The position numbers and the translations under genes were made by a program. Shown here piece by piece: positions 26,149 to 34,887 of a stretch of DNA of 64,000 nt; positions within the stretch are counted from its first letter, which is position 1, and every line of letters starts with the position of its first letter. Origin of the DNA: an uncultured beta proteobacterium (lineage in GTDB: Bacteria > Pseudomonadota > Gammaproteobacteria > Burkholderiales > Burkholderiaceae_C); contig CAIQOO010000185.1 of assembly GCA_903873485.1 (NCBI GenBank), forward strand, positions 141,090-205,089, written 5' to 3'. Under the pieces are notes generated by a model. It saw nothing but the letters and a program-made list of their open reading frames with translations. It was not told the origin of the DNA and did no database searches.

Positions 26149-27606
26149 TCAGAAAACAGGGTCCATTTTGGTCCTGACCGCCTCGAACACCTGCCAGAAC
26201 GTGGCCTCCTGGGTGGTGCAGAAGTTGATGCGCATCAGCGTGCTGGGTTGCCGGCTGGCGTGAAACAGCGAGCCAGGCGCCAGCAGATAGCCGACATCAA
26301 GCAGGCGCTGGGCCAGCACATCGGTGTCAACCCCGGTATCGACCCAGCCAAACAGGCCTGCTGGGGGTGCCGCAAAAGTGCAGCCTGCGGCCTGCGCCAG
26401 CTTGACACTGCGCCCACGCGCCTGTTCGAGCCGGCGGTACACCTGCTGGGCGTGGCGGCGCAGTTGACCCTGCTCGATGCACCAGGCCAGCGCCTTCTCT
26501 AATAGCGCCGGAGTGGTCAGTGTGGCCAGCAGCTTGGTGTCGAGCAGTTGCTCAAACAAGGCGGTCGGTGTCGCCATAAAGCCCACCCGCCAGCCAGGCA
26601 CCAGGATTTTGGAAAAGCCGCTGACATAAATCGTGCGCTGCAAGCCGTCCAGCGCACTCAGGCGGGTGGCGTGCTCCGGGGCCAGGTGGCTGTAGGTGTC
26701 GTCTTCAACAATGTGGAAGTTGTGCTGGCTGGCCAGTTGCAGCAAACGGTGCGCGCTGCCCGGACTCAAGCAATAGCCGGTCGGGTTATGCAGCACGCTG
26801 ACGCTGACAAACAGCTTGGGCGCATGCAGCGCGCAGTAGTGCGCCATCACCGCCAGATCAGGCCCGTCGGGTCCGCGCGGCACCGGCAAAATGCGCATGC
26901 CCAGGGCATCGAGCCGGGCAAACTCGATCGCCCAGCCAGGCTCTTCGACCATCACGCAGTCGCCTGCGCGCAGCAAAGTTCGGCTGACGATGTCAAGCGC
27001 ATGGGTGGCGCCGACGGTGGTGATGATGTGCTGGGGGCTGGCCGGGATAGCCAAGGCATTCAACCGGCCGGCCAGTGCCTGACGCAGGCCCAAGTCACCG
27101 GCTGGCTCGCCATACTGCAAGGAAAACGCCTGCAACTGCGCGCCGCTGGTGACCCGGCGCACGGCAGCCGACAAAAAGCGGGTTTCCAGCCAGTCGGGCG
27201 GAAACGCCCCCAGGCCGGGCTGCGGCTTGTCTGCTTGACCATAGAACATGCCGCGTATCAACGCAACAGCGTTGACTGGCACATGCCGGGCTTCAACGCC
27301 AGTTTTTGCCGCCGATCCCGGCCCTTGATTGACTCCTGAATTTGTAGCTGTCTGCGCTTTATCTGTATGGTATAGAGACCTATTTCTTATGTAAAAGCCG
27401 CGATTTTTCCGGGCTTCTACCAAACCCTGCGCCAGCAACTGGTCATAAGCCGCCACCACGGTGCTGGCACTTACACCCTGTTGCTGGGCACATTGCCGCA
27501 CCGAGGGCAGCCGGTTGCCGGGAGCCAGCAGGCCGGTCGCAATACGTTCGGTCAAGCGCAGCGCCAGTTGCTTGACCAGGGACTGGGAGGTGGTTTTGAG
27601 CAACAT
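26149..27606 (-). CDS. MocR-type regulator (GntR HTH + aminotransferase-like domain)
   Basis: 485 aa. N-terminal GntR winged helix (LVKQLALRLTERIATGLLAPGNRLPSVR...; SASTVVAAYDQLLAQGLV) and a fold-type I aminotransferase domain from about 115 with the PLP lysine in SGFSKILVPGWRVG. The family uses PLP or an adduct as effector and often controls the adjacent divergent gene, here the lysE-type exporter. The interdomain linker (about residues 72-88) is made of a dispersed repeat copy. The 190-bp divergent gap contains direct repeats of GATGGTT/GAGGGTTCTGG near 27640 that could be operators. Confidence 0.88.
   Translation of the reverse strand: MLLKTTSQSLVKQLALRLTERIATGLLAPGNRLPSVRQCAQQQGVSASTVVAAYDQLLAQGLVEARKNRGFYIRNRSLYHTDKAQTATNSGVNQGPGSAAKTGVEARHVPVNAVALIRGMFYGQADKPQPGLGAFPPDWLETRFLSAAVRRVTSGAQLQAFSLQYGEPAGDLGLRQALAGRLNALAIPASPQHIITTVGATHALDIVSRTLLRAGDCVMVEEPGWAIEFARLDALGMRILPVPRGPDGPDLAVMAHYCALHAPKLFVSVSVLHNPTGYCLSPGSAHRLLQLASQHNFHIVEDDTYSHLAPEHATRLSALDGLQRTIYVSGFSKILVPGWRVGFMATPTALFEQLLDTKLLATLTTPALLEKALAWCIEQGQLRRHAQQVYRRLEQARGRSVKLAQAAGCTFAAPPAGLFGWVDTGVDTDVLAQRLLDVGYLLAPGSLFHASRQPSTLMRINFCTTQEATFWQVFEAVRTKMDPVF
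27343..27385 (+). repeat. Dispersed repeat copy 6 (in frame inside the MocR gene)
   Basis: TGTAGCTGTCTGCGC then a diverged centre and TATAGAGACCTATTT, antisense to the gene. It encodes RSLYHTDKAQTAT in the linker, in the same reading frame as copy 4 in aorC (both give Q-x-A-T). Confidence 0.75.
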
Positions 27607-27796
27607 GTTTGGCTCCTGGTAATGCGCCTGATGGTTCTGATGGTTTTTGAGGGTTCTGGCCTAGCTCGCCCTTGCATCGACCGGCGCTGTGTTGCCGGTG
27701 AAAGCAATACAGTTCAGATAAATGTCTTCACTAGTGTACTGGCAGTGTGCTGTTTTTAACGCTAAAGTCCTGCCATGATGACCCAACCAAACCACC

Positions 27797-28408
27797 ATGA
27801 ACAACGCTGAACTGAGCGCGCTGCTGCTGTTATGCACGGCAGCCAGTTTTACGCCCGGACCCAACACCACGCTGTCTGCGGCACTGGCGGCCAACTTGGG
27901 GCTGCGGCGCTCGCTGCGCTTTGTGCTGTCGGTGCCGGTCGGCTGGGGCTTGTTGTTTAGCCTGTGCGCCGCCGGCCTGGGCGCGCTGGTGCTGGCAGTG
28001 CCGGCGCTGCGGCTGGGCGTGCAGGTGCTGGGAGTCGGCTATTTGCTGTGGCTGGCGCACAAATTATTCAGGGCCGACACGCTGGCGCAGGCCGATGCCA
28101 GCCAGTTGCAAGTGACTTTCTGGCAGGGCGTGATGCTGCAGTTTCTCAACATCAAGGCCTGGATGCTGGCGCTCACTGTGGTGGCGGGCTGGCTGGCCGG
28201 GCGCGAAGATGCCGTCAGCCGTTTTGCCCTGGTGCTGCCGCTGCTGCTGATGTTCGGGCTGGCCAGCAACCTGACTTACGCCCTGATGGGCACCCTGCTG
28301 CGTCAGTGGCTGGCTGACCCCGAGCACGGCGGACGGCGCTTGCGCCGGTTCAACCGCAGCATGGCGGCGGTGCTGGTGCTGACGGCGGGCTGGATGGCGA
28401 CCTTGTGA
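27797..28408 (+). CDS. LysE/RhtB family amino acid exporter
   Basis: 203 aa with six hydrophobic segments and the family signature SFTPGPNTTLSAALAANLGLRRSLRF near residue 16-40, then GVGYLLWLAHKLFR and MLQFLNIKAWMLALTV. An inner-membrane exporter of amino acids or related compounds; substrate unknown. It is divergent from the MocR gene, which may regulate it. Confidence 0.88.
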   Translation: MNNAELSALLLLCTAASFTPGPNTTLSAALAANLGLRRSLRFVLSVPVGWGLLFSLCAAGLGALVLAVPALRLGVQVLGVGYLLWLAHKLFRADTLAQADASQLQVTFWQGVMLQFLNIKAWMLALTVVAGWLAGREDAVSRFALVLPLLLMFGLASNLTYALMGTLLRQWLADPEHGGRRLRRFNRSMAAVLVLTAGWMATL

Positions 28409-28514
28409 AACATTGGGTGACAGACCAATATTTGCGGAGCAAATTTGCTCTGTTACCAACTGATCGTCGGATGTCCGGCTGTTGACATTGGCTGACAGAC
28501 TCATATTTTCAGCA

Positions 28515-28557
28515 AAATCACCCTCCAGCCCTTATTCAACAAGCGCAGACAGCTATG
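28515..28557 (-). repeat. Dispersed repeat copy 7 (contains the start codon of the EamA gene)
   Basis: On the minus strand CATAGCTGTCTGCGCTTG-TTGAA-TAAGGGCTGGAGG then GTGATTT. The ATG at 28555 of the EamA transporter gene is formed by the CAT of the repeat end. The preceding 28409-28514 has two near copies of TTGG-TGACAGAC-AT-ATTT (28412 and 28488) and no gene. Confidence 0.85.
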
Positions 28558-29502
28558 ACTATCAGAGCAACAAACAACAAGCACGAAACCCTTGGGCTAT
28601 GGCTGAGCGTGCTGGGGGTGTGCATTTTTGCCGTGACGCTGCCGATGACGCGGCTGGCCACCGGCACCGTTGACGCACCGCAGCTCTCGCCCTGGTTTGT
28701 CACCTTTGGGCGGGCCGCGCTGGCCGGCGCTTTGTCGCTGGCATTTTTACTGATGACCGACTCGGCCCTGCCGACACCCCGGCAACGCAAGCCACTGCTC
28801 ATGGCACTGCTGGGCAATGCCATTGGCTACCCCTTGTTGCTGGGTTTTGCCTTGCGTCAGGTCACCTCCGGCCATGCGGCGGTAATCACCGCGCTGCTGC
28901 CCTTGGCCACCGCTGCCGTGGCAGCGCTGGTGCTGCACCAGCGGGCCCGGCTAAGTTTTTGGCTGTGCGCTGGCTTGGGCAGTGGGCTGGTGGTGGTTTT
29001 TTCGGTGCTGCGGGTCTATCAACAGGGCCACGGCTTTGGTTTTGAGTGGGCGGATGTGCTGCTGCTCGGCGCGGTGCTGGCTGCTGCCATCGGCTATGTG
29101 TATGGCGCCCAGGTCACCTACGCGCTGGGGGCCGAGCGGGTGATCTGCTGGGTCTGCGCGATGGCACTGCCGCTCACGGTGCCCGGCACCTGGCTGTGCT
29201 GGCCCACCCACAGCGTCAACCCCTCGGCCTGGCTCGGACTGCTGTATGTGGGCGTGTTTTCGATGTGGGCCGGTTTTTTTGCCTGGTACCGCGGCATGGC
29301 CATGGGCGGTGCCCTGCGGGTCAGCCAAACCCAACTGTTGCAACCGTTCTTGAGCATTCTGGCTGCCGTGCCGCTGCTGGGCGAGCCGCTGGAGCTGATC
29401 ACCCTGGGCTTTGCACTGACCGTGATGGCAACCGTTTTTCTGAGTCGGCGGCTGTCATCGCCAGCCCCCGCTTTCAACCCTGCGCCAAAGGACACTTCAT
29501 GA
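28555..29502 (+). CDS. EamA/DMT family transporter
   Basis: 315 aa with ten hydrophobic segments in two EamA repeats (about 10-140 and 155-295). Family features: an early SxFVTFGRAALAGALSLAF-like segment, GYPLLLGFALRQVTSGHAAVI, and in the second half YVGVFSMWAGFFAWYRGMAMGGALRVSQTQLLQPF. It is an inner-membrane exporter of metabolites. The ATG has no strong ribosome site and lies in a repeat copy. The stop overlaps the aminotransferase start (ATGA). Confidence 0.85.
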   Translation: MTIRATNNKHETLGLWLSVLGVCIFAVTLPMTRLATGTVDAPQLSPWFVTFGRAALAGALSLAFLLMTDSALPTPRQRKPLLMALLGNAIGYPLLLGFALRQVTSGHAAVITALLPLATAAVAALVLHQRARLSFWLCAGLGSGLVVVFSVLRVYQQGHGFGFEWADVLLLGAVLAAAIGYVYGAQVTYALGAERVICWVCAMALPLTVPGTWLCWPTHSVNPSAWLGLLYVGVFSMWAGFFAWYRGMAMGGALRVSQTQLLQPFLSILAAVPLLGEPLELITLGFALTVMATVFLSRRLSSPAPAFNPAPKDTS

Positions 29503-30728
29503 GCGACACCACTTCCCCCTGGCATCTGGCGCGCCGCGCTGCGCGCATGAACCCCTCGGTGATCCGCGAGATTTTGAAAGTCACCGAGAAGCCCGGCATC
29601 ATCAGTTTTGCTGGCGGCCTGCCTTCAGCCAAGACCTTTCCGGTGGCCGAGTTTGAGGCTGCCTGCGCAAAGGTGCTCAAGGACGATGCGCCAGGCGCGC
29701 TGCAATACGCTGCCAGCGAAGGCTTCGGCCCGCTGCGCGAGCAGGTGGCCGCGCAGTTGCAAAGCCAGGCAGCGGCGGCAGGACAAAGCTGGCAGGTGAA
29801 CCCGGCGCAGGTGCTGATCACCACTGGCTCGCAACAGGGGCTGGACTTGGTGGCCAAGGTGCTGATCGATGCCGGCAGCAAGATCCTGGTCGAGTCGCCC
29901 ACCTACCTGGGCGCGGTATCGGCCTTCATCCCGATGGAGCCTGAAGTGCTCGGCGTGGCCAGCGATGACGAGGGTCTGGACTTAGCCGACCTGCGCGCCA
30001 AAGCCCAGGATGCGCGGTTTTTCTACGTTTTGCCCAACTTTCAAAACCCGACCGGTCGCACCCTGAGCGAGAACCGCCGCGTCGCCTTGAGCCAGCTGGC
30101 CGCTGAGCTGAATCTGCCGCTGCTCGAAGACAACCCCTACGGCGATTTATGGTTTGATGCCCCGCCCCACGCGCCCCTGACGGCCCGCAACCCCGACGGC
30201 TGCATCTACCTGGGCTCGTTTTCCAAGGTGCTGGCTCCAGGGCTGCGGCTGGGCTTTCTGGTAGCACCGAAGGTGGTCTATCCGAAGCTGCTGCAAGCCA
30301 AGCAGGCCGCCGACCTGCACAGCCCGGGGTTTAACCAGCGCATGATTGCCGAGGTGATGAAAGACGGTTTTCTGGATCGCCATGTGCCGACCATTCGCGC
30401 CCTGTACAAGGCGCAGCGCGATGCCATGCTGGCGGCACTGGCACAGCACTTTCCCGATGCCCTAAGCCAGCCCGGACAGTCCCTGACCTGGAACCGCCCG
30501 GCCGGCGGCATGTTTTTGTGGGCGCGCCTGCCCCAAGGCATGAGCGCCGTGGATTTGCTGCCGTTTGCGCTGGCCAAGGGGGTGGCGTTTGTGCCCGGTG
30601 CCCCGTTTTACGCCGATCACGGCGACGAGCGCACGCTGCGCCTGTCATTTGTCACCCCCAGTGTGGAAGAGATTCAGCGCGGGGTAGCGGCGCTGGCAGC
30701 CGCCATCAAGGCGCGCCAACCCGCCTGA
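29499..30728 (+). CDS. PLP-dependent aminotransferase (2-aminoadipate/LysN-like, class I/II)
   Basis: 409 aa from ATG 29499 (coupled to the EamA stop). Starts with RRAARMNPSVIREILKVTEKPGIISFAGGLPSAKTFP, typical of the LysN/AraT subgroup. PLP lysine in GSFSKVLAPGLRLGF near residue 235; NFQNPTGRTLS and EDNPYGDLWF are substrate/PLP loop motifs. Transfers amino groups of aromatic, branched-chain or alpha-aminoadipate substrates; exact specificity is unknown. The pairing with a transporter suggests a joint role in amino acid metabolism. Confidence 0.88.
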   Translation: MSDTTSPWHLARRAARMNPSVIREILKVTEKPGIISFAGGLPSAKTFPVAEFEAACAKVLKDDAPGALQYAASEGFGPLREQVAAQLQSQAAAAGQSWQVNPAQVLITTGSQQGLDLVAKVLIDAGSKILVESPTYLGAVSAFIPMEPEVLGVASDDEGLDLADLRAKAQDARFFYVLPNFQNPTGRTLSENRRVALSQLAAELNLPLLEDNPYGDLWFDAPPHAPLTARNPDGCIYLGSFSKVLAPGLRLGFLVAPKVVYPKLLQAKQAADLHSPGFNQRMIAEVMKDGFLDRHVPTIRALYKAQRDAMLAALAQHFPDALSQPGQSLTWNRPAGGMFLWARLPQGMSAVDLLPFALAKGVAFVPGAPFYADHGDERTLRLSFVTPSVEEIQRGVAALAAAIKARQPA

Positions 30729-30847
30729 GTTCGGGGCCACGGTGCCTTGTCTGGCAGCGCACAGACTGCAGCCGCGCAGCTTGCCTAAACTGGGTGGGCA
30801 TGGAGATCGCGTCCACCGGATCGGTCGCCAAAACCCAAGGAACCCAA

Positions 30848-31112
30848 ATGATGTGGCTGCCGTGGCTCGGTGTGATTTCAGGCTTGCTGGTGGTCGCTGC
30901 TGTCAGCCTTGGCGCTTTCGGGGCCAGGCGCTGGCGCAGCGCCACGCAAGCGCTCAATTGCAGACTCGAAGCGGCCCGCATTGACGACAAGGTGCCGCCG
31001 CCATCGCATGTGGGTGCCGTTTACCGGCGAGGTGGAATGGCTGCATCCCGAAGGGCGCAGGCGGTACTTTACCGGCAGCGTCACGTCGCTGCGCTACGAA
31101 TTTTTGCCATGA
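30848..31112 (+). pseudogene. Small membrane-anchored hypothetical protein broken by a frameshift
   Basis: AAGGAA (30837-30842) 5 nt before ATG 30848 opens a frame with one membrane helix (MMWLPWLGVISGLLVVAAVS) followed by a basic segment to DDKVPP. At GCCGCCGCCATC (30994-31005) the sensible protein continues in another frame: HRMWVPFTGEVEWLHPEG, RRRYFTGSVTSLRYEFLP, stop at 31112. Removing one C of the CCGCCGCC tract restores an 87-aa protein. Either a recent pseudogene, a sequencing error, or slippage at the repeat. No family recognised. Confidence 0.6.
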
Positions 31113-31169
31113 CCGGGTGTCGGCAGGCCACAACCCGTCCCGGAGCGCCATCGCCTCGCTCAAGGGGTT

Positions 31170-31275
31170 CCCGTTCGGGCTGAGCTTGTCGAAGCCTTCG
31201 AGAACCCTTCGAGAACCCTTCGAGAACCCTTCGAGAACCCTTCGAGAACCCTTCGACAAGCTCAGGGCGAACGGG
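31170..31275. repeat. Large palindromic element with five tandem 11-bp units in its loop
   Basis: Arms of 25 bp (31170-31194 and 31251-31275; CCCGTTCG, then CTGAGCTTGTCGAAG) match with one mismatch. The loop holds five exact tandem copies of CCTTCGAGAAC (31195-31249) and a sixth diverged unit merging into the right arm. The arm sequence is the widespread REP-like motif ending GACAAGCTCAGGGCGAACGG. Confidence 0.9.
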
Positions 31276-31341
31276 AGAGTTTTGCATGCTTCTGTGCTCA
31301 ACCCGGTGCCATTGCCCTGCCAGTTCTAGATTTTTTACATG

Positions 31342-31386
31342 ATTTAAGGCTCCAGCCCTTTACCCGCCTGCGCTGACAGCTACAAA
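31342..31386 (-). repeat. Dispersed repeat copy 8 (intergenic)
   Basis: On the minus strand TGTAGCTGTCAGCGCAG-GCGGG-TAAAGGGCTGGAGCC then TTAAAT, 11 bp beyond the 3' end of the SCO1 gene. Confidence 0.85.
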
Positions 31387-31397
31387 TAGAAGAGCAA

Positions 31398-32009
31398 TCA
31401 ACCGGCTTGCCGCAACAACATCCGAATATCGGCCGCCGTCAATTCGGGCTGGGTGCCGTAGCGGGTAAACAGCCGCAACTTGCCCTTGGTGTCATAGACA
31501 TAGCTGCCCGCCGTGTGGTCGATGGTGTAGCTGGTCGGTGTCGGGCCATCGACTTTTTTGTAATACACCTTGTAATCCTTGGCCAGCGCCGCTGTTTTTT
31601 CCGGGCTGGTGTGCAGTGCCAGAAAGCTCGGGTCAAAGTTCTCCATGTAGGCCTTGAGCATCTCGGGCTTGTCGCGCTCGGGATCGACGGTGACAAACAG
31701 TCCCTGCAAGCGTTCGCCATCTTTGCCCAGCAGCTTTTTGATCGCCACCATCTCGACCATTGAGGTCGGACACACATCGGGACATTGGGTGTAGCCAAAA
31801 AACACCATGACCACTTTGCCGTGAAAGTCCTTGAGTGTTCTGGCTTGGCCATTGTGGTCAGTCAGGGCAAAATCTTTGGCGTAATCGGCACCCGTAATGT
31901 CGATCGCAGTGAATTTCTGCGCGCCCTCGGAACAAGCAACAAATAGGCTTGCAGCCCCCGTCCAGACTGCGCTGATAGCTATAAATTTCAGAGCTTTTCG
32001 TTTGTTCAT
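31398..32009 (-). CDS. SCO1/SenC/PrrC family copper chaperone for cytochrome oxidase
   Basis: 203 aa from ATG 32009 (MNKRKALKF); ATGs at 32018 and 32021 are alternatives and a frame to 32093 is unlikely. Signal peptide with lipobox-like FVAC (Cys26), then a thioredoxin-fold domain with the CuA-delivery motif CPDVC (FFGYTQCPDVCPTS) and the copper-ligand His in YTIDHTAG. It inserts copper into the CuA site of CtaC. It is the last gene of the ctaB-containing run. Signal peptide residues 7-23 are encoded by a dispersed repeat copy. Confidence 0.9.
   Translation of the reverse strand: MNKRKALKFIAISAVWTGAASLFVACSEGAQKFTAIDITGADYAKDFALTDHNGQARTLKDFHGKVVMVFFGYTQCPDVCPTSMVEMVAIKKLLGKDGERLQGLFVTVDPERDKPEMLKAYMENFDPSFLALHTSPEKTAALAKDYKVYYKKVDGPTPTSYTIDHTAGSYVYDTKGKLRLFTRYGTQPELTAADIRMLLRQAG
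31941..31983 (-). repeat. Dispersed repeat copy 9 (in frame in the SCO1 signal peptide)
   Basis: On the minus strand ATAGCTATCAGCGCAGTC-TGGACGGGGGCTGCAAGCC then TATTT, sense to the gene. It encodes the hydrophobic core (IAISAVWTGAASLF). Confidence 0.8.
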
Positions 32010-32101
32010 GGGATCCATCATAAACCGGCGGCAAATGGGGCATTCAATGGCCCTGGCAACAAAAACAAGGCCAAGATGGCACGGCGAGGCCACCGCCTGC
32101 G

Positions 32102-33007
32102 CTAGCCCAGGGCGTAATGGTCAATCAACAAAGCGGCAAACAGCAGGCTCAGGTGAATCAGCGAAAAGCGAAAGGTCTTGCGCGCCAGCAAGTCAGAGTA
32201 ATCGCGCCACAGCCACCAGGCATGCAGGCAAAACCCGACGTTGAGCAGCAGCGCCGCCGCCAGATAAAGCCAGGAACTCATGCCGTAGATGAACGGCAGC
32301 AAACAGGCCGCCAACAGGATAAAGGTGTAGAGCAGCACCATCAGCCGGGTAAATTCATTGCCATGCGTTACCGGCAGCATCGGCAGGCCCGACTTGCGGT
32401 AGTCTTCCACCCGGTACAGCGCCAGTGCCCAGAAGTGCGGCGGTGTCCACAAAAAAATGATCAAAAACAGAATCAGCGCCTCCGGGCCAACCTGGCCGGC
32501 CATGGCCGCCCAGCCCAGCACTGGCGGCATGGCGCCAGAGGCTCCGCCAATCACGATATTTTGCGGTGTCAGGGGCTTGAGGATGACCGTGTAAATAACC
32601 GCGTAACCAATGAAAGTGGCAAAAGTCAGCCACATGGTTAGCGGATTGACCAGCAGGTACAGCACGGCAGAGCCTATGGCACACAAGGTAGCGGCAAATA
32701 GCAGGGTTTGACGGTCGCCCAACTCGCCCCTAGCAGTCGGTCGCCAGGCAGTACGCTTCATTTTGGCATCAATGCTTTTTTCAATGATGCAGTTAAAGGC
32801 CGCCGCCGCACCCGCCACCAGCCAGATGCCCAGACAGGCGGCCAGCGCCACCCCAACCTGATGCAGCGACGGCAGACCCGGCACTGCCAGCACCATGCCA
32901 ATCAGGGCACAAAAAACAATCAGTTGAATCACCCGTGGTTTGGTCAGCGCATAAAACTGGGCCAACACCGACAGCGCCGGGTTGACTGGCGGCGTTGACA
33001 CGCTCAT
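32102..33007 (-). CDS. ctaB: Protoheme IX farnesyltransferase (heme O synthase)
   Basis: 301 aa from ATG 33007, which overlaps the ctaA stop by ATGA. UbiA-family prenyltransferase with nine hydrophobic segments and motifs [19 protein letters not shown] (first Asp-rich loop) and [19 protein letters not shown]. Converts heme B to heme O, the precursor of heme A needed by the aa3 oxidase encoded nearby. Heme A synthase is the preceding gene. Confidence 0.94.
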   Translation of the reverse strand: MSVSTPPVNPALSVLAQFYALTKPRVIQLIVFCALIGMVLAVPGLPSLHQVGVALAACLGIWLVAGAAAAFNCIIEKSIDAKMKRTAWRPTARGELGDRQTLLFAATLCAIGSAVLYLLVNPLTMWLTFATFIGYAVIYTVILKPLTPQNIVIGGASGAMPPVLGWAAMAGQVGPEALILFLIIFLWTPPHFWALALYRVEDYRKSGLPMLPVTHGNEFTRLMVLLYTFILLAACLLPFIYGMSSWLYLAAALLLNVGFCLHAWWLWRDYSDLLARKTFRFSLIHLSLLFAALLIDHYALG

Positions 33008-34167
33008 GCGCTGGCCTCCAATCCTGGCGGAGTTTGAATTGGCCCGACCGACGCCGGCCCGGCGCGTGCCGCAACCCAGGTCAGGGTCAGCACCAGGGCG
33101 GCAGAACCACCGGTGTGCAACAGTGCCGCCAGCAACGGCCAGCCCAGCACCACATTGCCCAGGCCAGTGGCCAACTGCAAGCCAATCAGCGCCGCCAGCA
33201 CGCGCGACTGGACCCGCCACAGCTTGGTGCGGTTGAGTTGCCAGGCCAGCACCATCAGCAGGCACAGCACGCCGTAGGCCACCAAGCGGTGCACATAATG
33301 AATCGCCGTAAGCGCAGCAAAGCTGATATGTTCGCCCGCAGCGGTCAGGCCCAGTTCGCGCCAGATTTCAAAACCTTGCCGCAAGTCCATGTCAGGCCAC
33401 CAACTGCCCTGGCAGGTCGGAAAATCGCCACACGCCAGCACGGCGTAATTGGCACTGACCCAGCCGCCTAACGCCACTTGCACCAGCACCAAGGCAAAAC
33501 TCCACCGCAACAGACGGCGCACACCGGCAGTCAGGTCCGGCAATGGCAAATCGGCCTCAACCTGCCCACGGACAACCTGCACGCACAGCAGCACCAGCAA
33601 CACCAGGGCCGCCAGCAAATGCAGCGTGACGATGGCGGGAAACAGCTTCATGGTCACCGTCAGCGCACCAAATGCACCTTGCAGGCAGACCCACACCAAG
33701 GTCAAACTCGGCAACCAGGGCCAAACTGGCGCACCGGGCAGCTTGCGCTGGCGCCACCAGTCACGCCAGCTCAACACCGTCAGCAAGGTGATCAGCGCCC
33801 CGACGGCGGTTGCCAGGTAACGGTGCAGCATCTCGATCCAGGCTTTGGCTTGCGTGACCGGGCCGTCAGGCAGCAGGTTTTGTGCGGCGACGATATGCTC
33901 ACCAGCCCCGACAGGCGAGGTATTGCCATAACAACCCGGCCAGTCCGGGCAGCCCAAGCCCGAGTCGGTCAACCGGGTAAAAGCGCCAAACAGCACCAGA
34001 TCAAAGGTCAACAGCAGCGTGAACAGCCACAAACCCTGCCGCCGCTCAAGCGCAGTGCCATGCGGGTTGCGCCACCTGAGCCACAGCACCGGCCCCAGCG
34101 CCAACAGGGCACCTACCAGCAGCAAGCTCGCCAGCGGCGACAGGTTATAAAGCGGCGTGGCGTTCAT
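33004..34167 (-). CDS. ctaA: Heme A synthase (CtaA/COX15)
   Basis: 387 aa with eight hydrophobic helices and the heme-ligand histidine motifs: [13 protein letters not shown] and [11 protein letters not shown] in the first half, [19 protein letters not shown] in the second; [18 protein letters not shown] carries the Cys pair of the family. Oxidises heme O to heme A. The next gene, ctaB, overlaps by 4 bp. Inner membrane. Confidence 0.93.
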   Translation of the reverse strand: MNATPLYNLSPLASLLLVGALLALGPVLWLRWRNPHGTALERRQGLWLFTLLLTFDLVLFGAFTRLTDSGLGCPDWPGCYGNTSPVGAGEHIVAAQNLLPDGPVTQAKAWIEMLHRYLATAVGALITLLTVLSWRDWWRQRKLPGAPVWPWLPSLTLVWVCLQGAFGALTVTMKLFPAIVTLHLLAALVLLVLLCVQVVRGQVEADLPLPDLTAGVRRLLRWSFALVLVQVALGGWVSANYAVLACGDFPTCQGSWWPDMDLRQGFEIWRELGLTAAGEHISFAALTAIHYVHRLVAYGVLCLLMVLAWQLNRTKLWRVQSRVLAALIGLQLATGLGNVVLGWPLLAALLHTGGSAALVLTLTWVAARAGPASVGPIQTPPGLEASA

Positions 34168-34173
34168 CGGACG

Positions 34174-34887
34174 TCACCGACCCGGCGCCGATGCTGCTGT
34201 TTCGTGCTGACGACCGGGTGAATCCCACGCCACCGAAGCACGCAGCAGGTGCTCCATGTCGCGTTTGGCGCGACTGGCACCGGCACTGTCGAACACCGCT
34301 GGCAGGCGCATCATGGCATTGCCCATTGGGTCCACCACAAAAATATAGTCGCGCATCGACTTGCCATCGGGCACCACCAGCCAGGACTGCAAGGCTTCAG
34401 GATCGATGCGGGCCACCGTGGCGCGGTCTTTTTGCAAGCCCTGATTCAGCGTGGCATCGATGCCAGCCAAGTCATTGACCAGCCAGACCCAGTCCACCCG
34501 CTCCATGTCTTTGCCGAGCATCAGACGCAACTGGCGCAACAGCAACAATTGCCGCTGGCAATCCTGTCCGCAGGCACCCCCATCCACTTTGACCAACAGC
34601 CATTGGGACTTCAGACTTGCCAATGGCAGCGGGCTGCCGTCGAGCCGACGGGCCACCCGGTCTGGCAAAGGCCGCGCCGGCGATATCAACTCACCCACCG
34701 CCGCTTTGCCTTGCGGGCGCAGCACATGGAGCGCCAGGTAAGACAAGATAACGGGCAGCGAACACACCAGCACAATGGCCAGCAACTTGAGCCGGCTGCG
34801 CACCAGTTCAGGAACCGGTGCATCGCCGGGCCGTGGCAGCGACAGCACGGTCAGGTCCAGCAGTTGGTCTTGCGGTGGTCGGCTCAT
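34174..34887 (-). CDS. Membrane-anchored thioredoxin-like protein of the cytochrome oxidase cluster (unknown)
   Basis: 237 aa from ATG 34887 (overlap ATGA with the SURF1 gene; the frame extends upstream without support). One membrane helix at about 35-55 (LLAIVLVCSLPVILSYLALH), then a periplasmic region resembling a thioredoxin or SCO fold with CGQDC (WLLVKVDGGACGQDCQRQ) at about 103-107 and IFVVDPMGNAMMRLP. Likely an oxidase assembly or redox protein, by position and the Cys pair; the exact role is unknown. Confidence 0.75.
   Translation of the reverse strand: MSRPPQDQLLDLTVLSLPRPGDAPVPELVRSRLKLLAIVLVCSLPVILSYLALHVLRPQGKAAVGELISPARPLPDRVARRLDGSPLPLASLKSQWLLVKVDGGACGQDCQRQLLLLRQLRLMLGKDMERVDWVWLVNDLAGIDATLNQGLQKDRATVARIDPEALQSWLVVPDGKSMRDYIFVVDPMGNAMMRLPAVFDSAGASRAKRDMEHLLRASVAWDSPGRQHETAASAPGR

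Noticed and set aside
31195..31249. Tandem array resembling a short CRISPR
   Set aside because: The 11-bp units are contiguous with no spacers and are derived from the flanking palindrome arm; no cas genes nearby.
31117..31329. ORFs on both strands across the palindromic element
   Set aside because: Their products are repeats of SRTLREPFENP or GFSKGSRRVLE, the translation of the tandem array.
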